Source: Acidobacteriota bacterium
GTDB lineage: Bacteria; Acidobacteriota; Terriglobia; Terriglobales; Acidobacteriaceae
DNA length: 42,744 bases
Direction of reading: 5' to 3'
Assembly (NCBI GenBank): GCA_021816455.1
Contig: JAKAXU010000026.1
Coordinates: 1 to 42,744 of the forward strand
Position numbers and translations under genes: made by a program
Notes under the pieces: model-generated
Told to the model about the DNA's origin: nothing
Seen by the model: the letters and a program-made list of their open reading frames with translations, nothing else
Database searches by the model: none
Shown here: positions 1 through 7,617 of the stretch, in pieces
Position numbering within the stretch: the stretch's first letter is position 1
How the letters are laid out: the number at the start of each line of letters is the position of its first letter

Positions 1-165
1 GCCCTTTCCGCAGCCATAACACGCTTCGTCAACGTAGTTATGCCACAGAAATGACGGCCCTTCCAGCTATTTTTTTGCCCGCAGACTCTACCCTTTAACA
101 CGCGGCGTGTGAGATATGCAGGCTAGCTTCGCCCAGCCTCGCCCAAGCCTCAATTGTTAAAGGAA

Positions 166-174
166 TGTTACAAT
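166..174 (+). promoter_or_regulatory. candidate extended -10 promoter of sixA
   Basis: The nonamer TGTTACAAT fits an extended -10 element (TGn plus TACAAT). It lies about 50 bases before the sixA start. No convincing -35 hexamer is seen at the usual spacing, which is tolerated for extended -10 promoters. The rest of bases 1-226 holds no convincing gene; a short palindrome, ACACGC-G-GCGTGT, lies at 98-110. Confidence 0.35.
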
Positions 175-226
175 CAGCGCAGGTGGCGAAGCAGTTTGGG
201 GAAATCGAAGCAGCAGTGAGTCGGGT

Positions 227-754
227 ATGAATCTGTACGTGATGCGGCACGCCAACGCGGGTGTACGCAAGGAAAATCCGCTGTTGGATGCCCGGCGCGG
301 CCTGATCAAAGAGGGTAAGCAGCAGTGCATGCTGATGGCCGGAGTGCTCGGAGCACTCAAGGCGCAGGTGGATGCCATCGTCTCCAGCCCGCTGAAGCGA
401 TCGCGGCAGACTGCGCAGTTTGTGGCCACTGAGATTGGCTTCGAGCAGCCGATTATGGTCTCGTCGGCGCTGGCTCCGCAGGCCGAGTATGCCGCTTTTA
501 ACGAGATGCTGGCGCAGTTCGAGAGCTGCGATGGGCTGCTGGTGGTGGGTCATAATCCGAACCTCCAGCTCTTCCTGGGCCGGTTGCTGACGGGCAACGG
601 AGGCGCAGGCGTTCGTCTGCGCAAGGGGTCGATTGCTCGGGTAGATATGACGCGGCGGCCGGCGCAGTTGCAGTGGCTGATCGACCCTCGGCTGGCGCGG
701 ACGATCTACAGCAGCGTGACGAAAAGCTCGCGGCCGAAGACTTCGCGGAAATAA
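227..754 (+). CDS. sixA: SixA-type phosphohistidine phosphatase
   Basis: A 175-aa protein of the histidine phosphatase superfamily. The N-terminal MRHANAG places the catalytic Arg7-His8, SSPLKRSRQTA (about 53-63) supplies the second arginine, and VVGHNPNL carries the second catalytic histidine (His109). Length and the lack of an insertion fit the short SixA branch, which dephosphorylates phosphohistidine on signalling or PTS proteins in the cytoplasm; the substrate here cannot be read from the sequence. The start is an ATG preceded by a weak purine-rich stretch. The last 49 bases overlap the convergent Ppx/GppA gene, so the C-terminal tail (Ser/Lys/Arg-rich) is coded antisense to the end of that gene. 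Another small histidine phosphatase activity is possible. Confidence 0.85.
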   Translation: MNLYVMRHANAGVRKENPLLDARRGLIKEGKQQCMLMAGVLGALKAQVDAIVSSPLKRSRQTAQFVATEIGFEQPIMVSSALAPQAEYAAFNEMLAQFESCDGLLVVGHNPNLQLFLGRLLTGNGGAGVRLRKGSIARVDMTRRPAQLQWLIDPRLARTIYSSVTKSSRPKTSRK

Positions 755-2286
755 GCGGCTTCCTTGCGTAGCGACCAAAGTTCCAGCTCCGCACCGGTGC
801 GTCCCGGCTCCAACTCCAGCAGGACGCGCTTCGGATAAACGCGCGCGGAAAACCGGACGACATCGGAGGCGCGATCCTGGTTGAGGGCGATCGCCAGCCG
901 CAACAGCACAACGGCGCTGCGGACAGGATCGTGATCCGACGCGGTCAGGTTGCGCATGGCGCGGTCATCGGGCTGCGGACGGGATTTGCCGAGGTAGCGC
1001 GCGATGGCCGAGACCAACGTGCGCTGATGCTGGCTGAAGCCATAGATCTCCGAAGCCGCAATGATGTACTGCGAGTGCCGATGATGGCCCTGATGGTTGA
1101 GAAACTTGCCTGTGTCGCAGAGGACGGCGGCCGAGGCCAACCAGGTGCGATATTCGGTGGGCAGCCGGTGCAGGGCTGCCAGCTCGTCGAAGAGCTGGAC
1201 GGCGTGCGCACGGACCGGCTCGGCGTGGCGAAGGTTGACGCCGAAGCGGATGGCCGTGGCCTGCACGCTCTCCCAGCGCTCCAGCTCGAACTGCTCGTGC
1301 GTGACGGCGCGCTCGTCGCGCTCGGCCAACATCTGGGCCAGGATGCCGTCGCGCAGGCCCATCGCGGAGTAGCGGAAGCCGGTCAGATGAAAGGATTCCA
1401 GCAGCGTGGCGTAAACCCATGCGCCGGCGACGATGATCTCGGCTCGGCGCAGGCCGATGCCGGGGACGGCGATGCGCTCCGGCAGATTCATCCGGCGCAG
1501 CCGTCGGGCAAGCTGGCGCACCTGGGCGGTGGAGACATTGTTCGCTGCGCCGGTGGATTTGCGCGCCGTGCCACGTGCGGATTTCTCCGCCGGGCGGCGA
1601 AACTTTTCCGGCAGAATCCGGTGTGCTTCGGCCAGCGCGGCGGCTGTGCCGGAGGTGGCGATGACCGTCGGCGGCGCGGCCGTCGGCGTGAGCGGGATGC
1701 GGGCGTGGGCGCGGCGCAGTTCGCGCGTGATGAACTGCTGCATGCGCGCCAGAGACTCTTCGTCCGGAGGGTCGTTCGGCAGGAACTCCTGAGTGAGCCG
1801 GACGGCGCCGAGCGGCAGGCTGATGGTGGACTGGATGCGCCGATGCTGGCTCAGCGTGATCTCGCAACTGCCGCCGCCAACATCGACAAGCAGCAGGCGA
1901 CCGGCCGAATTCGGCTCGTTGAAGACAACGCCGCCATGAATGAGCCGCGCTTCCTCCAGGCCGGAGATGATCTCGATCTGCCAGCCGGTCTCGGCTTTGG
2001 CCCAGGTCAGAAAGGCCTCCGCATTGCGTGCGTCGCGCATGGCGGCCGTGGCCACCACGCGAATCTGATCGACGCCATGCATCTGCACGGCGCGCTGGAA
2101 ACGCTTGAGCGCCTTCAGCGTGATGGCCATGGAGTCGGGCGAGATCAGCCCGCTCTTGAAGACGCTGGCTCCCAGTCGTGTTACCTCGCGGTCCTCATGG
2201 ATCGCCTTCAGGTGGTGGACCACGACGCGGGCGATCTTCAGGCGACAGGAGTTGGACCCGATGTCGATGGCGGCGAAGGTGGTCAT
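706..2286 (-). CDS. Ppx/GppA family phosphatase
   Basis: About 526 aa from the ATG at 2286; an in-frame GTG at 2313 would add nine residues but has no better ribosome site. The N-terminal actin-like fold shows AAIDIGSNSCRLKIA (phosphate loop 1) and LLVDVGGGSCEITL (phosphate loop 2), and SGTAAALAEA follows. The C-terminal third carries an HD-like domain with LCDTGKFLNHQGHHRHSQYI, as in long exopolyphosphatase/pppGpp phosphohydrolases. The family hydrolyses polyphosphate ends or the pppGpp 5'-phosphate; sequence reading does not separate the two. A Lys/Arg-rich linker near residues 235-260 looks like an insertion. The 3' end overlaps sixA by 49 bp on the other strand, and the 5' end is divergent from the glycosyltransferase with about 100 bp between them. 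Confidence 0.88.
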   Translation of the reverse strand: MTTFAAIDIGSNSCRLKIARVVVHHLKAIHEDREVTRLGASVFKSGLISPDSMAITLKALKRFQRAVQMHGVDQIRVVATAAMRDARNAEAFLTWAKAETGWQIEIISGLEEARLIHGGVVFNEPNSAGRLLLVDVGGGSCEITLSQHRRIQSTISLPLGAVRLTQEFLPNDPPDEESLARMQQFITRELRRAHARIPLTPTAAPPTVIATSGTAAALAEAHRILPEKFRRPAEKSARGTARKSTGAANNVSTAQVRQLARRLRRMNLPERIAVPGIGLRRAEIIVAGAWVYATLLESFHLTGFRYSAMGLRDGILAQMLAERDERAVTHEQFELERWESVQATAIRFGVNLRHAEPVRAHAVQLFDELAALHRLPTEYRTWLASAAVLCDTGKFLNHQGHHRHSQYIIAASEIYGFSQHQRTLVSAIARYLGKSRPQPDDRAMRNLTASDHDPVRSAVVLLRLAIALNQDRASDVVRFSARVYPKRVLLELEPGRTGAELELWSLRKEAAYFREVFGRELFVTLL

Positions 2287-2386
2287 GGTCGGCGGGGATG
2301 ACTCCGGCGGCACGCGCGCAGGATCCGCGGCACGCGCTCACAGTCACAATACCACTCACAGGCCAGCGGTCGAGAGCCGAGGCGAA

Positions 2387-4411
2387 ATGGAGTATGCAAA
2401 CCACACTGGTATGCTGGGTGTGACGGATTACCCACCTATGCCGAACGCCGTGATCTCCGAGCCAGCGCCTGCCGCGCGATTCTCCACCGGACGCGTGTGG
2501 CTGCTGTTTTCCATTCTCTTTGTCGTGGTCTATGGAGCGTCGCTCTTTACGCCTCCGCTGCTGGACGATGTGGATGCGAGCCACGCGCAGGCAGCCGCGC
2601 ACATCGCCGAGACCGGCGACTGGGTGACGATGAAGGTGAACGGCATCCGCTATCTGGAAAAGCCGCCGCTGCCCTATTGGCTGGTGGCGTTGGATTACAA
2701 GGTCTTTGGCGAAAATGTCTTTGCTACGCATCTGCCGAATGTGCTGGCAGTCCTGGGCTGTGCCTGGCTGGCGTGGCTGTGGACGCGGCGCGCCTGGGGC
2801 GATCGTGCCGGGTTCTATGCCGGGCTTGGCGTGCTCACGGCGATCGGGCCGTTTCTTTATACGCGCTTCTACATTCCAGAGGCGCTGCTCACGTTTCTGC
2901 TGCTGGGCGCGCTCTACTGTTTCCTGACAGGCTTTGAAAGCCTCCGGTCGGCGCGGTTCTATCTCTGCTGGGCGCTGCTGGCCCTGGCGATGCTGGCCAA
3001 GGGGCTGATTGCGCCGGTCTTCTTCCTGGGCGCGGTGGTGCCCATGATGCTGGTGAGCGGGCAGTGGCGACGCTGGAGGAACGTGAAGCCGTTCTCCGGC
3101 CTGGCGCTCTTCCTGCTGATTGCCGCACCGTGGCATATTCTGGCCGGGCTGCGGAATCCCGATCAGGGCCATCCGGTGGGAAATATCCCTTCGCCGGGCA
3201 ACGTACATGGCTTCTGGTACTTCTACTTTCTCAACGAGCATGTCTTCCGCTTCCTGGGAACCCGCTATCCGCACGATTACAACCGCATGCCCCAATTGTG
3301 GTACTGGCTGGCGCATCTGGTCTGGCTCTTCCCGTGGAGTCTGTTTCTGCCGGCAGCGCTGATGGTGGCCTGGAAGACGCGGCACACGTGGCTGCAGCAT
3401 CTGCGGCGCGACGCCGGACAGACGGTGGACTTCTATCTGGACCACGCGGTGCGCGAGGATGCGGCGACCTATGTGCTGGGGCTGAAGTTCCGCAGCCGGT
3501 CGGCCTGGCTGCTGGGATTCTTCTCGGCCTTCATCCTGGTGTTTTTTGCACTCTCCACAAATCAGGAGTACTACACGTGGCCGGCCTGGATTCCGATGAT
3601 CATGCTGGTGAGCGCGATGCTGGCCGGGCTAGAAGAAGCAGGCGAACGCGGCGCCGATACGCTGGGTGGCCGACCGTGGATACTGGCGGGGCATCAGGTC
3701 TTTGCCGTGCTGGGCATGGTGGTGGCCGCGACCCTGGCGTGGGGATTGTGGACCTCGCGGGCGCTGCCGTATGTGCCGGACATCGGGACGATGCTGGCGC
3801 ATCGCGCGGTAGGCGATTACACGCTTTCCACATCGCACCTCTTCGATCTGACGGGACCGTCGTTTGCCGCGCTGCGGTTGCCCGCGGCGCTGGCAGCCGT
3901 GGTACTGCTGGTCGGTCCGATCATGGCGCTCCTCTGGCGGCGTCAGGGGCGGAACGTGAAGGCGACGGTGGCCGTCGCAGTGACCGGCGCAGTGTTTCTG
4001 GTGGCGGCTCACATTGCCTTTGCGCGCTTCGAGCCGATGCTCAGCTCGCGGCAATTGGCCGATACGCTGCTGAAGAAAGCGACGCCATCGGATGACCTGA
4101 TTCTCTTTGGCGATCAGTCCGATGGCTCCTCGGTGATCTTCTACACGCATCGGTTCTTTGGTCGCCCGGCGCTGCTGGTGCATGGAGCCAGTTCGTCCCT
4201 GCTCTGGGGATCGTGCTATCCGGATGCGCCGAAGATATTCCTGAGCGAGGACCAACTGGTGCAGCAGTGGGGCCACGGCGCGCGGCACTGGCTCTTTGCC
4301 CAGGACACCAACCGCAGCAAGGTGGAGCAGTTGCTGGCGGGCAGACTTTACCCAGTGCAGACAATAGCAGACAAGACACTCTGGACCGATCGTCCGCTTG
4401 CGGGACAATAA
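2387..4411 (+). CDS. ArnT/PMT-type membrane glycosyltransferase
   Basis: A 674-aa polytopic membrane protein of the GT-C (ArnT/dolichyl-phosphate-mannose mannosyltransferase) type. The first periplasmic loop has the acidic LLDDVDASHAQAAAHI followed by RYLEKPPLPYWL, the pattern of this family, where polyprenyl-phosphate sugars are transferred to lipid A or other envelope acceptors. Roughly ten to twelve hydrophobic helices follow, then a soluble C-terminal domain from about residue 540. The frame is open far upstream, but the stretch before 2387 is antisense to ppx; the ATG at 2387 has GAGGCGA just before it. ATGs at 2411 and 2438 are alternatives. Donor and acceptor are unknown; no arn or other lipid A genes are nearby. 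Confidence 0.85.
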   Translation: MEYANHTGMLGVTDYPPMPNAVISEPAPAARFSTGRVWLLFSILFVVVYGASLFTPPLLDDVDASHAQAAAHIAETGDWVTMKVNGIRYLEKPPLPYWLVALDYKVFGENVFATHLPNVLAVLGCAWLAWLWTRRAWGDRAGFYAGLGVLTAIGPFLYTRFYIPEALLTFLLLGALYCFLTGFESLRSARFYLCWALLALAMLAKGLIAPVFFLGAVVPMMLVSGQWRRWRNVKPFSGLALFLLIAAPWHILAGLRNPDQGHPVGNIPSPGNVHGFWYFYFLNEHVFRFLGTRYPHDYNRMPQLWYWLAHLVWLFPWSLFLPAALMVAWKTRHTWLQHLRRDAGQTVDFYLDHAVREDAATYVLGLKFRSRSAWLLGFFSAFILVFFALSTNQEYYTWPAWIPMIMLVSAMLAGLEEAGERGADTLGGRPWILAGHQVFAVLGMVVAATLAWGLWTSRALPYVPDIGTMLAHRAVGDYTLSTSHLFDLTGPSFAALRLPAALAAVVLLVGPIMALLWRRQGRNVKATVAVAVTGAVFLVAAHIAFARFEPMLSSRQLADTLLKKATPSDDLILFGDQSDGSSVIFYTHRFFGRPALLVHGASSSLLWGSCYPDAPKIFLSEDQLVQQWGHGARHWLFAQDTNRSKVEQLLAGRLYPVQTIADKTLWTDRPLAGQ

Positions 4412-4517
4412 GCCGAAAGCGGCGGAACTTTTTTGGCACCGAACCTGATTTGGTACTAGTTATCCACGAGTATTTATGGTTCTCCGCTTGTTTCAGGGTG
4501 ATGGGAACAGCATACTC

Positions 4518-4527
4518 TTGGCATAAT
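4518..4527 (+). promoter_or_regulatory. candidate extended -10 of the MerR-TPR gene
   Basis: TTGGCATAAT contains TGG-CATAAT, five of six matches to the -10 hexamer plus the TGn extension, 55 bases before the GTG start. It is followed at once by the palindrome at 4528-4546. Confidence 0.35.
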
Positions 4528-4546
4528 CGCCTCAGCACCTGAGGCG
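4528..4546. repeat. perfect palindrome, candidate operator
   Basis: CGCCTCAG-CAC-CTGAGGCG is an 8-bp perfect inverted repeat with a 3-base centre. It starts one base after the candidate -10 and therefore overlaps the expected transcription start of the MerR-TPR gene. An operator is as likely as an RNA hairpin in the leader; there is no U tract, so a terminator is unlikely. Confidence 0.5.
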
Positions 4547-4582
4547 GAGACGACAATCCGGCCGAAAGGTGGACACCGCACC

Positions 4583-5530
4583 GTGACCCGCTACAGCCGC
4601 CAGGACGTTCTCCGAATTCTGCGCATCACCCAGCGCCAGTTGCAGGGGTGGGAGCGCTCGGGACTCATCGCCAGCCTGGAAAGTTTCGGATTTACCGAGT
4701 TGAGCCAGCTTCGGATGCTGCGGGAGCTGGAGCGCAAGCGGATGAGTCCTGCGTCGATTCAGCGCTCGGTGGCAGCGATGCGCGCGGTGAGCGGGATGGC
4801 CAATCCGCTGCTCCAGTCCACGGTGATGCCGTCCGGCGGACGCCTGGTCTTCCGCACCGAGGGCGCGCTGGTCGACCCGATACGGCGTCAGCTTGTCTTT
4901 GACTTCGAGCCGCGCGGTGCCGAGTCGCGGACGCTTTTCATGGCCGAAACACAGGCGGTGTCTCCGGGAATAGCGGGCGTGCAGCAGCTTTTCTTCAAGG
5001 CGATTCAGGCCGAGGAAGCCGGAGAACAAACGCTGGCTATCGAGCTGTATACGCGCCTTCTGGAGCTGAGTCCGGCCTTTCCCGCTGCCCTCATCAATCT
5101 GGGCACCATTCACTATCACGCGGGGCGGTTTCAGGTCGCGGAGCAGTTGTATCGTCGCGCCACCCTCGCCGATCCGCACTATGTGCTTGCGTTTTTCGAT
5201 CTCGGCAATGTGCTGGACGAGCTGAAGCGTTCCGAGGAGTCGATACAGGCCTATGAAGCGGCGTTGCGGCTGGCCCCGGATTATGCCGATGCCCACTATA
5301 ACCTGGCCATGGCCTATGAGCGCAAAGGGCTGCGGCGCAGGGCGCTGGAGCACTGGCGGCAGTATCTGCGCCTGGATCGCACCGGGCCGTGGGCCGAGCA
5401 TGCGCGGACCCAGTTGCGCAAGCTGCTGAGCCGGGAAAAGCTGGCCATTACCCATCGGGCGAAGAGCTTTCGTGCCGCAGGTGGTCGTGCGGCTTCGCGG
5501 CTGGAGCTGGTGGCGAACGTAACAGGCTGA
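4583..5530 (+). CDS. MerR-type HTH / TPR fusion protein
   Basis: A 315-aa protein beginning at GTG, with AAGGTGG about ten bases upstream. Residues 1-70 form a MerR-like winged helix (RYSRQDVLRILRITQRQLQG, then ERSGLI and a long helix with LRMLRELERKRMSPASIQRS). Residues about 130-260 hold at least three TPR units (AIELYTRLLELSPAFPAALI, ALRLAPDYADAHYNLAMAY). There is no cysteine-rich metal-binding loop as in classical MerR proteins, so a protein or peptide may act as the signal. It is probably a DNA-binding regulator; the palindrome upstream suggests it may control itself. Target genes are unknown. The C-terminal tail is basic. Confidence 0.82.
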   Translation: MTRYSRQDVLRILRITQRQLQGWERSGLIASLESFGFTELSQLRMLRELERKRMSPASIQRSVAAMRAVSGMANPLLQSTVMPSGGRLVFRTEGALVDPIRRQLVFDFEPRGAESRTLFMAETQAVSPGIAGVQQLFFKAIQAEEAGEQTLAIELYTRLLELSPAFPAALINLGTIHYHAGRFQVAEQLYRRATLADPHYVLAFFDLGNVLDELKRSEESIQAYEAALRLAPDYADAHYNLAMAYERKGLRRRALEHWRQYLRLDRTGPWAEHARTQLRKLLSREKLAITHRAKSFRAAGGRAASRLELVANVTG

Positions 5531-5611
5531 GCTTGCGCCAGATCCTTCTTTCCGCGCATTCGGTATTGATCTTGTAATCTGGATCGCAGCCGCCGGATGC
5601 GGCGTGAGCCT

Positions 5612-6133
5612 ATGTCGAAGACTGTTTCCACCGCAGAATCCGCAACCATTGCAGCAACCACAGCTCCGCAGTCGCTGAGCCACTTTGACGCAGCGGGCCG
5701 TGCGTCGATGGTCGATGTCTCCGCCAAGCCCGCGACCCGGCGCGTGGCCGTGGCCTCAGCCTTTGTGGAGCTTTCCGCCGAGGTCTTGCGGGCGCTGCCG
5801 TCCAACCCCAAAGGGAATCCGCTGGAGGTGGCGCGGTTTGCCGGCATTCAAGCGGCCAAGCAGACGGCGCTGCTGATTCCAATGTGTCATCCGCTGGCGT
5901 TGAGCCACGTGGAGGTGTGCGCCGAGATTGTCGAGGACGGGGTGCGGATCGAAGCGACGGTGACGACGACCGGGCCGACCGGCGTGGAGATGGAGGCGCT
6001 GACGGCAGCTTCGGTGGCCGCGCTGACCGTCTATGACATGACTAAAGCGCTGGACAAGTCGATCGTGATTCGCGCGATACGCCTTGAGGCGAAGTCCGGG
6101 GGCAAGAGCGGGGAGTATCGGCGCAAGGGTTAA
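5612..6133 (+). CDS. moaC: cyclic pyranopterin monophosphate synthase MoaC
   Basis: Catalyses the second half of cyclic pyranopterin monophosphate formation in molybdenum cofactor synthesis. Family hallmarks are all present: [16 protein letters not shown], the loop [25 protein letters not shown] and [10 protein letters not shown] with the catalytic Asp/Lys pair. Two in-frame ATGs, 5597 and 5612, are possible; 5612 is chosen because it gives MSKTV and avoids an extra Arg-rich pentapeptide, but both carry an unusual 25-30 residue Ala/Ser/Thr-rich leader before the conserved core. No other moa or mob genes are in the window. Confidence 0.93.
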   Translation: MSKTVSTAESATIAATTAPQSLSHFDAAGRASMVDVSAKPATRRVAVASAFVELSAEVLRALPSNPKGNPLEVARFAGIQAAKQTALLIPMCHPLALSHVEVCAEIVEDGVRIEATVTTTGPTGVEMEALTAASVAALTVYDMTKALDKSIVIRAIRLEAKSGGKSGEYRRKG

Positions 6134-6226
6134 AACCCGTAGCGAAGAAACCGGGCGCGCGTCAGCCCGGTGGGGTGCTACAATTCTGCGTCGGGAATGG
6201 AAACCTTTTCTTTGGAGGTCGAAACA

Positions 6227-7429
6227 ATGCGGGTACGCAGTCTTTGCAGGAGTGTGGTCTTTCTGGCGGTCGCCTGGGCGCTCAGCGGGCAGCTTTCGGT
6301 GGCGCAGGTCGCACAGACACCGCCCATGGGATGGAATAGCTGGAACTACTTTGCCGGCAAGGTCAACGACGCCGATGTCCGTGCGGCCGCCGATGCCCTG
6401 GTGACGACAGGCATGAAGGACGCCGGATACATCTACGTGAACATCGACGACACCTGGGAGGGGCAGCGCGACGCGGCAGGCGTGATCCAGACCAACAGCA
6501 AGTTTCCGGATATGAAGGCACTGGCCGATTATGTCCACTCCAAGGGGTTGAAGATCGGCATCTACTCCTCGCCAGGGCCGAAGACCTGCGCCGGCTACGA
6601 AGGCTCGCTGGGCCATGAAGAGCAGGATGCGAAGACCTATGCGGCCTGGGGCATTGATTATGTGAAGTACGATCTGTGCAGCTTTATTCCGGCCGTAATG
6701 CAGAAGCAGGCTCCGCACGACCCGGCGGCGCAGATGCGGCTGATGCAGGCCGCCTACGCGAAGATGAGCAAGGCGATCGAGGCGACCGGGCGGCCGATGG
6801 TGCTTTCGATGTGCCAGTACGGATGGGACGCGGTCTGGGAGTGGGGCGCATCCGTGGGCGGAAACCTGTGGCGGACCACCGGAGACATCAACCCGACCTG
6901 GAACCGGATCGCCAAGATCGGCTTCAGCCAGGATGGGCTGGAGCGCTACGCGGGACCGGGCCACTGGAACGATCCGGATATGCTGGAGGTGGGCAACGGT
7001 CGGCTGACGATGGCCGAGAACCGCAGCCACTTTTCCCTGTGGGCGATGCTGGCCGCGCCGTTGCTGGCGGGCAACGACCTGCCGCACATGCAGCCGGAGG
7101 TCCGCGCGATCCTGACCAATCGGGCGGTGATCGCCGTGGACCAGGATTCGCTCGGCGAACAGGGGCATCGCGCTTATGCCGCGGGTGAGTTCGAGGTCTG
7201 GCAGCGTCGGCTGGCTGGCGGCGCCATGGCCATCTGCATCATCGACAACGGCAGCAGCCGCTACTCGACGCATCCGTTTCACCTGGAGCTGGCGCGTCTG
7301 GGGCTGCACGGGCCTCAGACGGGGACCGATCTGTGGACCGGCAAGGCTGTGACGCTCACCGACGGAATGCCGCTGGAACTGGGCGCCCACGACGTGCTGA
7401 TGGTGCGTCTCGACCACCCGGCGCAATAA
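6227..7429 (+). CDS. secreted alpha-galactosidase, GH27
   Basis: A 400-aa glycoside hydrolase family 27 enzyme, which removes terminal alpha-linked galactose (or N-acetylgalactosamine in some members) with retention. It starts at the ATG preceded by GGAGGT at seven bases, a near-perfect ribosome site. A signal peptide (RSLCRSVVFLAVAWALSG, ending near AQVAQ) directs export. The mature protein opens with the family signature PPMGWNSWNYF. The nucleophile is Asp149 in YVKYDLCSF and the acid/base is Asp220 in WRTTGDINPTW; GHWNDPDMLEVGNG is also conserved. The C-terminus is a short beta domain with no carbohydrate-binding module. It is followed directly by a strong hairpin. Confidence 0.93.
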   Translation: MRVRSLCRSVVFLAVAWALSGQLSVAQVAQTPPMGWNSWNYFAGKVNDADVRAAADALVTTGMKDAGYIYVNIDDTWEGQRDAAGVIQTNSKFPDMKALADYVHSKGLKIGIYSSPGPKTCAGYEGSLGHEEQDAKTYAAWGIDYVKYDLCSFIPAVMQKQAPHDPAAQMRLMQAAYAKMSKAIEATGRPMVLSMCQYGWDAVWEWGASVGGNLWRTTGDINPTWNRIAKIGFSQDGLERYAGPGHWNDPDMLEVGNGRLTMAENRSHFSLWAMLAAPLLAGNDLPHMQPEVRAILTNRAVIAVDQDSLGEQGHRAYAAGEFEVWQRRLAGGAMAICIIDNGSSRYSTHPFHLELARLGLHGPQTGTDLWTGKAVTLTDGMPLELGAHDVLMVRLDHPAQ

Positions 7430-7430
7430 G

Positions 7431-7477
7431 AGCCTGGAATGGACTTTTGCGATCCGCGTGAAAGTCCATCCCAGGCT
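7431..7477 (+). terminator. long hairpin just after the GH27 stop
   Basis: Arms at 7431-7447 and 7461-7477 pair over 17 positions with one mismatch (A7438 against C7470), around a 13-base loop. It begins one base after the stop codon. There is no downstream T run, so it may act as a transcript-stabilising hairpin or a U-less terminator. Confidence 0.5.
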
Positions 7478-7617
7478 GTGAGCCGCGATTCGGAAAGCAA
7501 CAGACCGTCTGCCTCACCCGATCCACCCCGCCTCATCTGTCCCGCTTATCTGCCCCCGCCCCATCTGCTCCGATGGCGGTCCGGTGCGATACACTGCCGG
7601 GAACGGGGAGGGTTTGC

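Noticed and set aside
931..2301. 456-codon plus-strand frame across the Ppx/GppA gene
   Set aside because: Shadow frame of a well-recognised gene; its Gly/Arg/Asp-rich composition matches no fold and it has no ribosome site.
4431..4455. Sigma-54 -24/-12 promoter suggested by TTGGCAC
   Set aside because: The required GC at the -12 position is absent at the right distance.
5756..7426. 556-codon minus-strand frame across moaC and the GH27 gene
   Set aside because: Antisense to two genes with clear catalytic motifs; His/Arg-rich and not protein-like.
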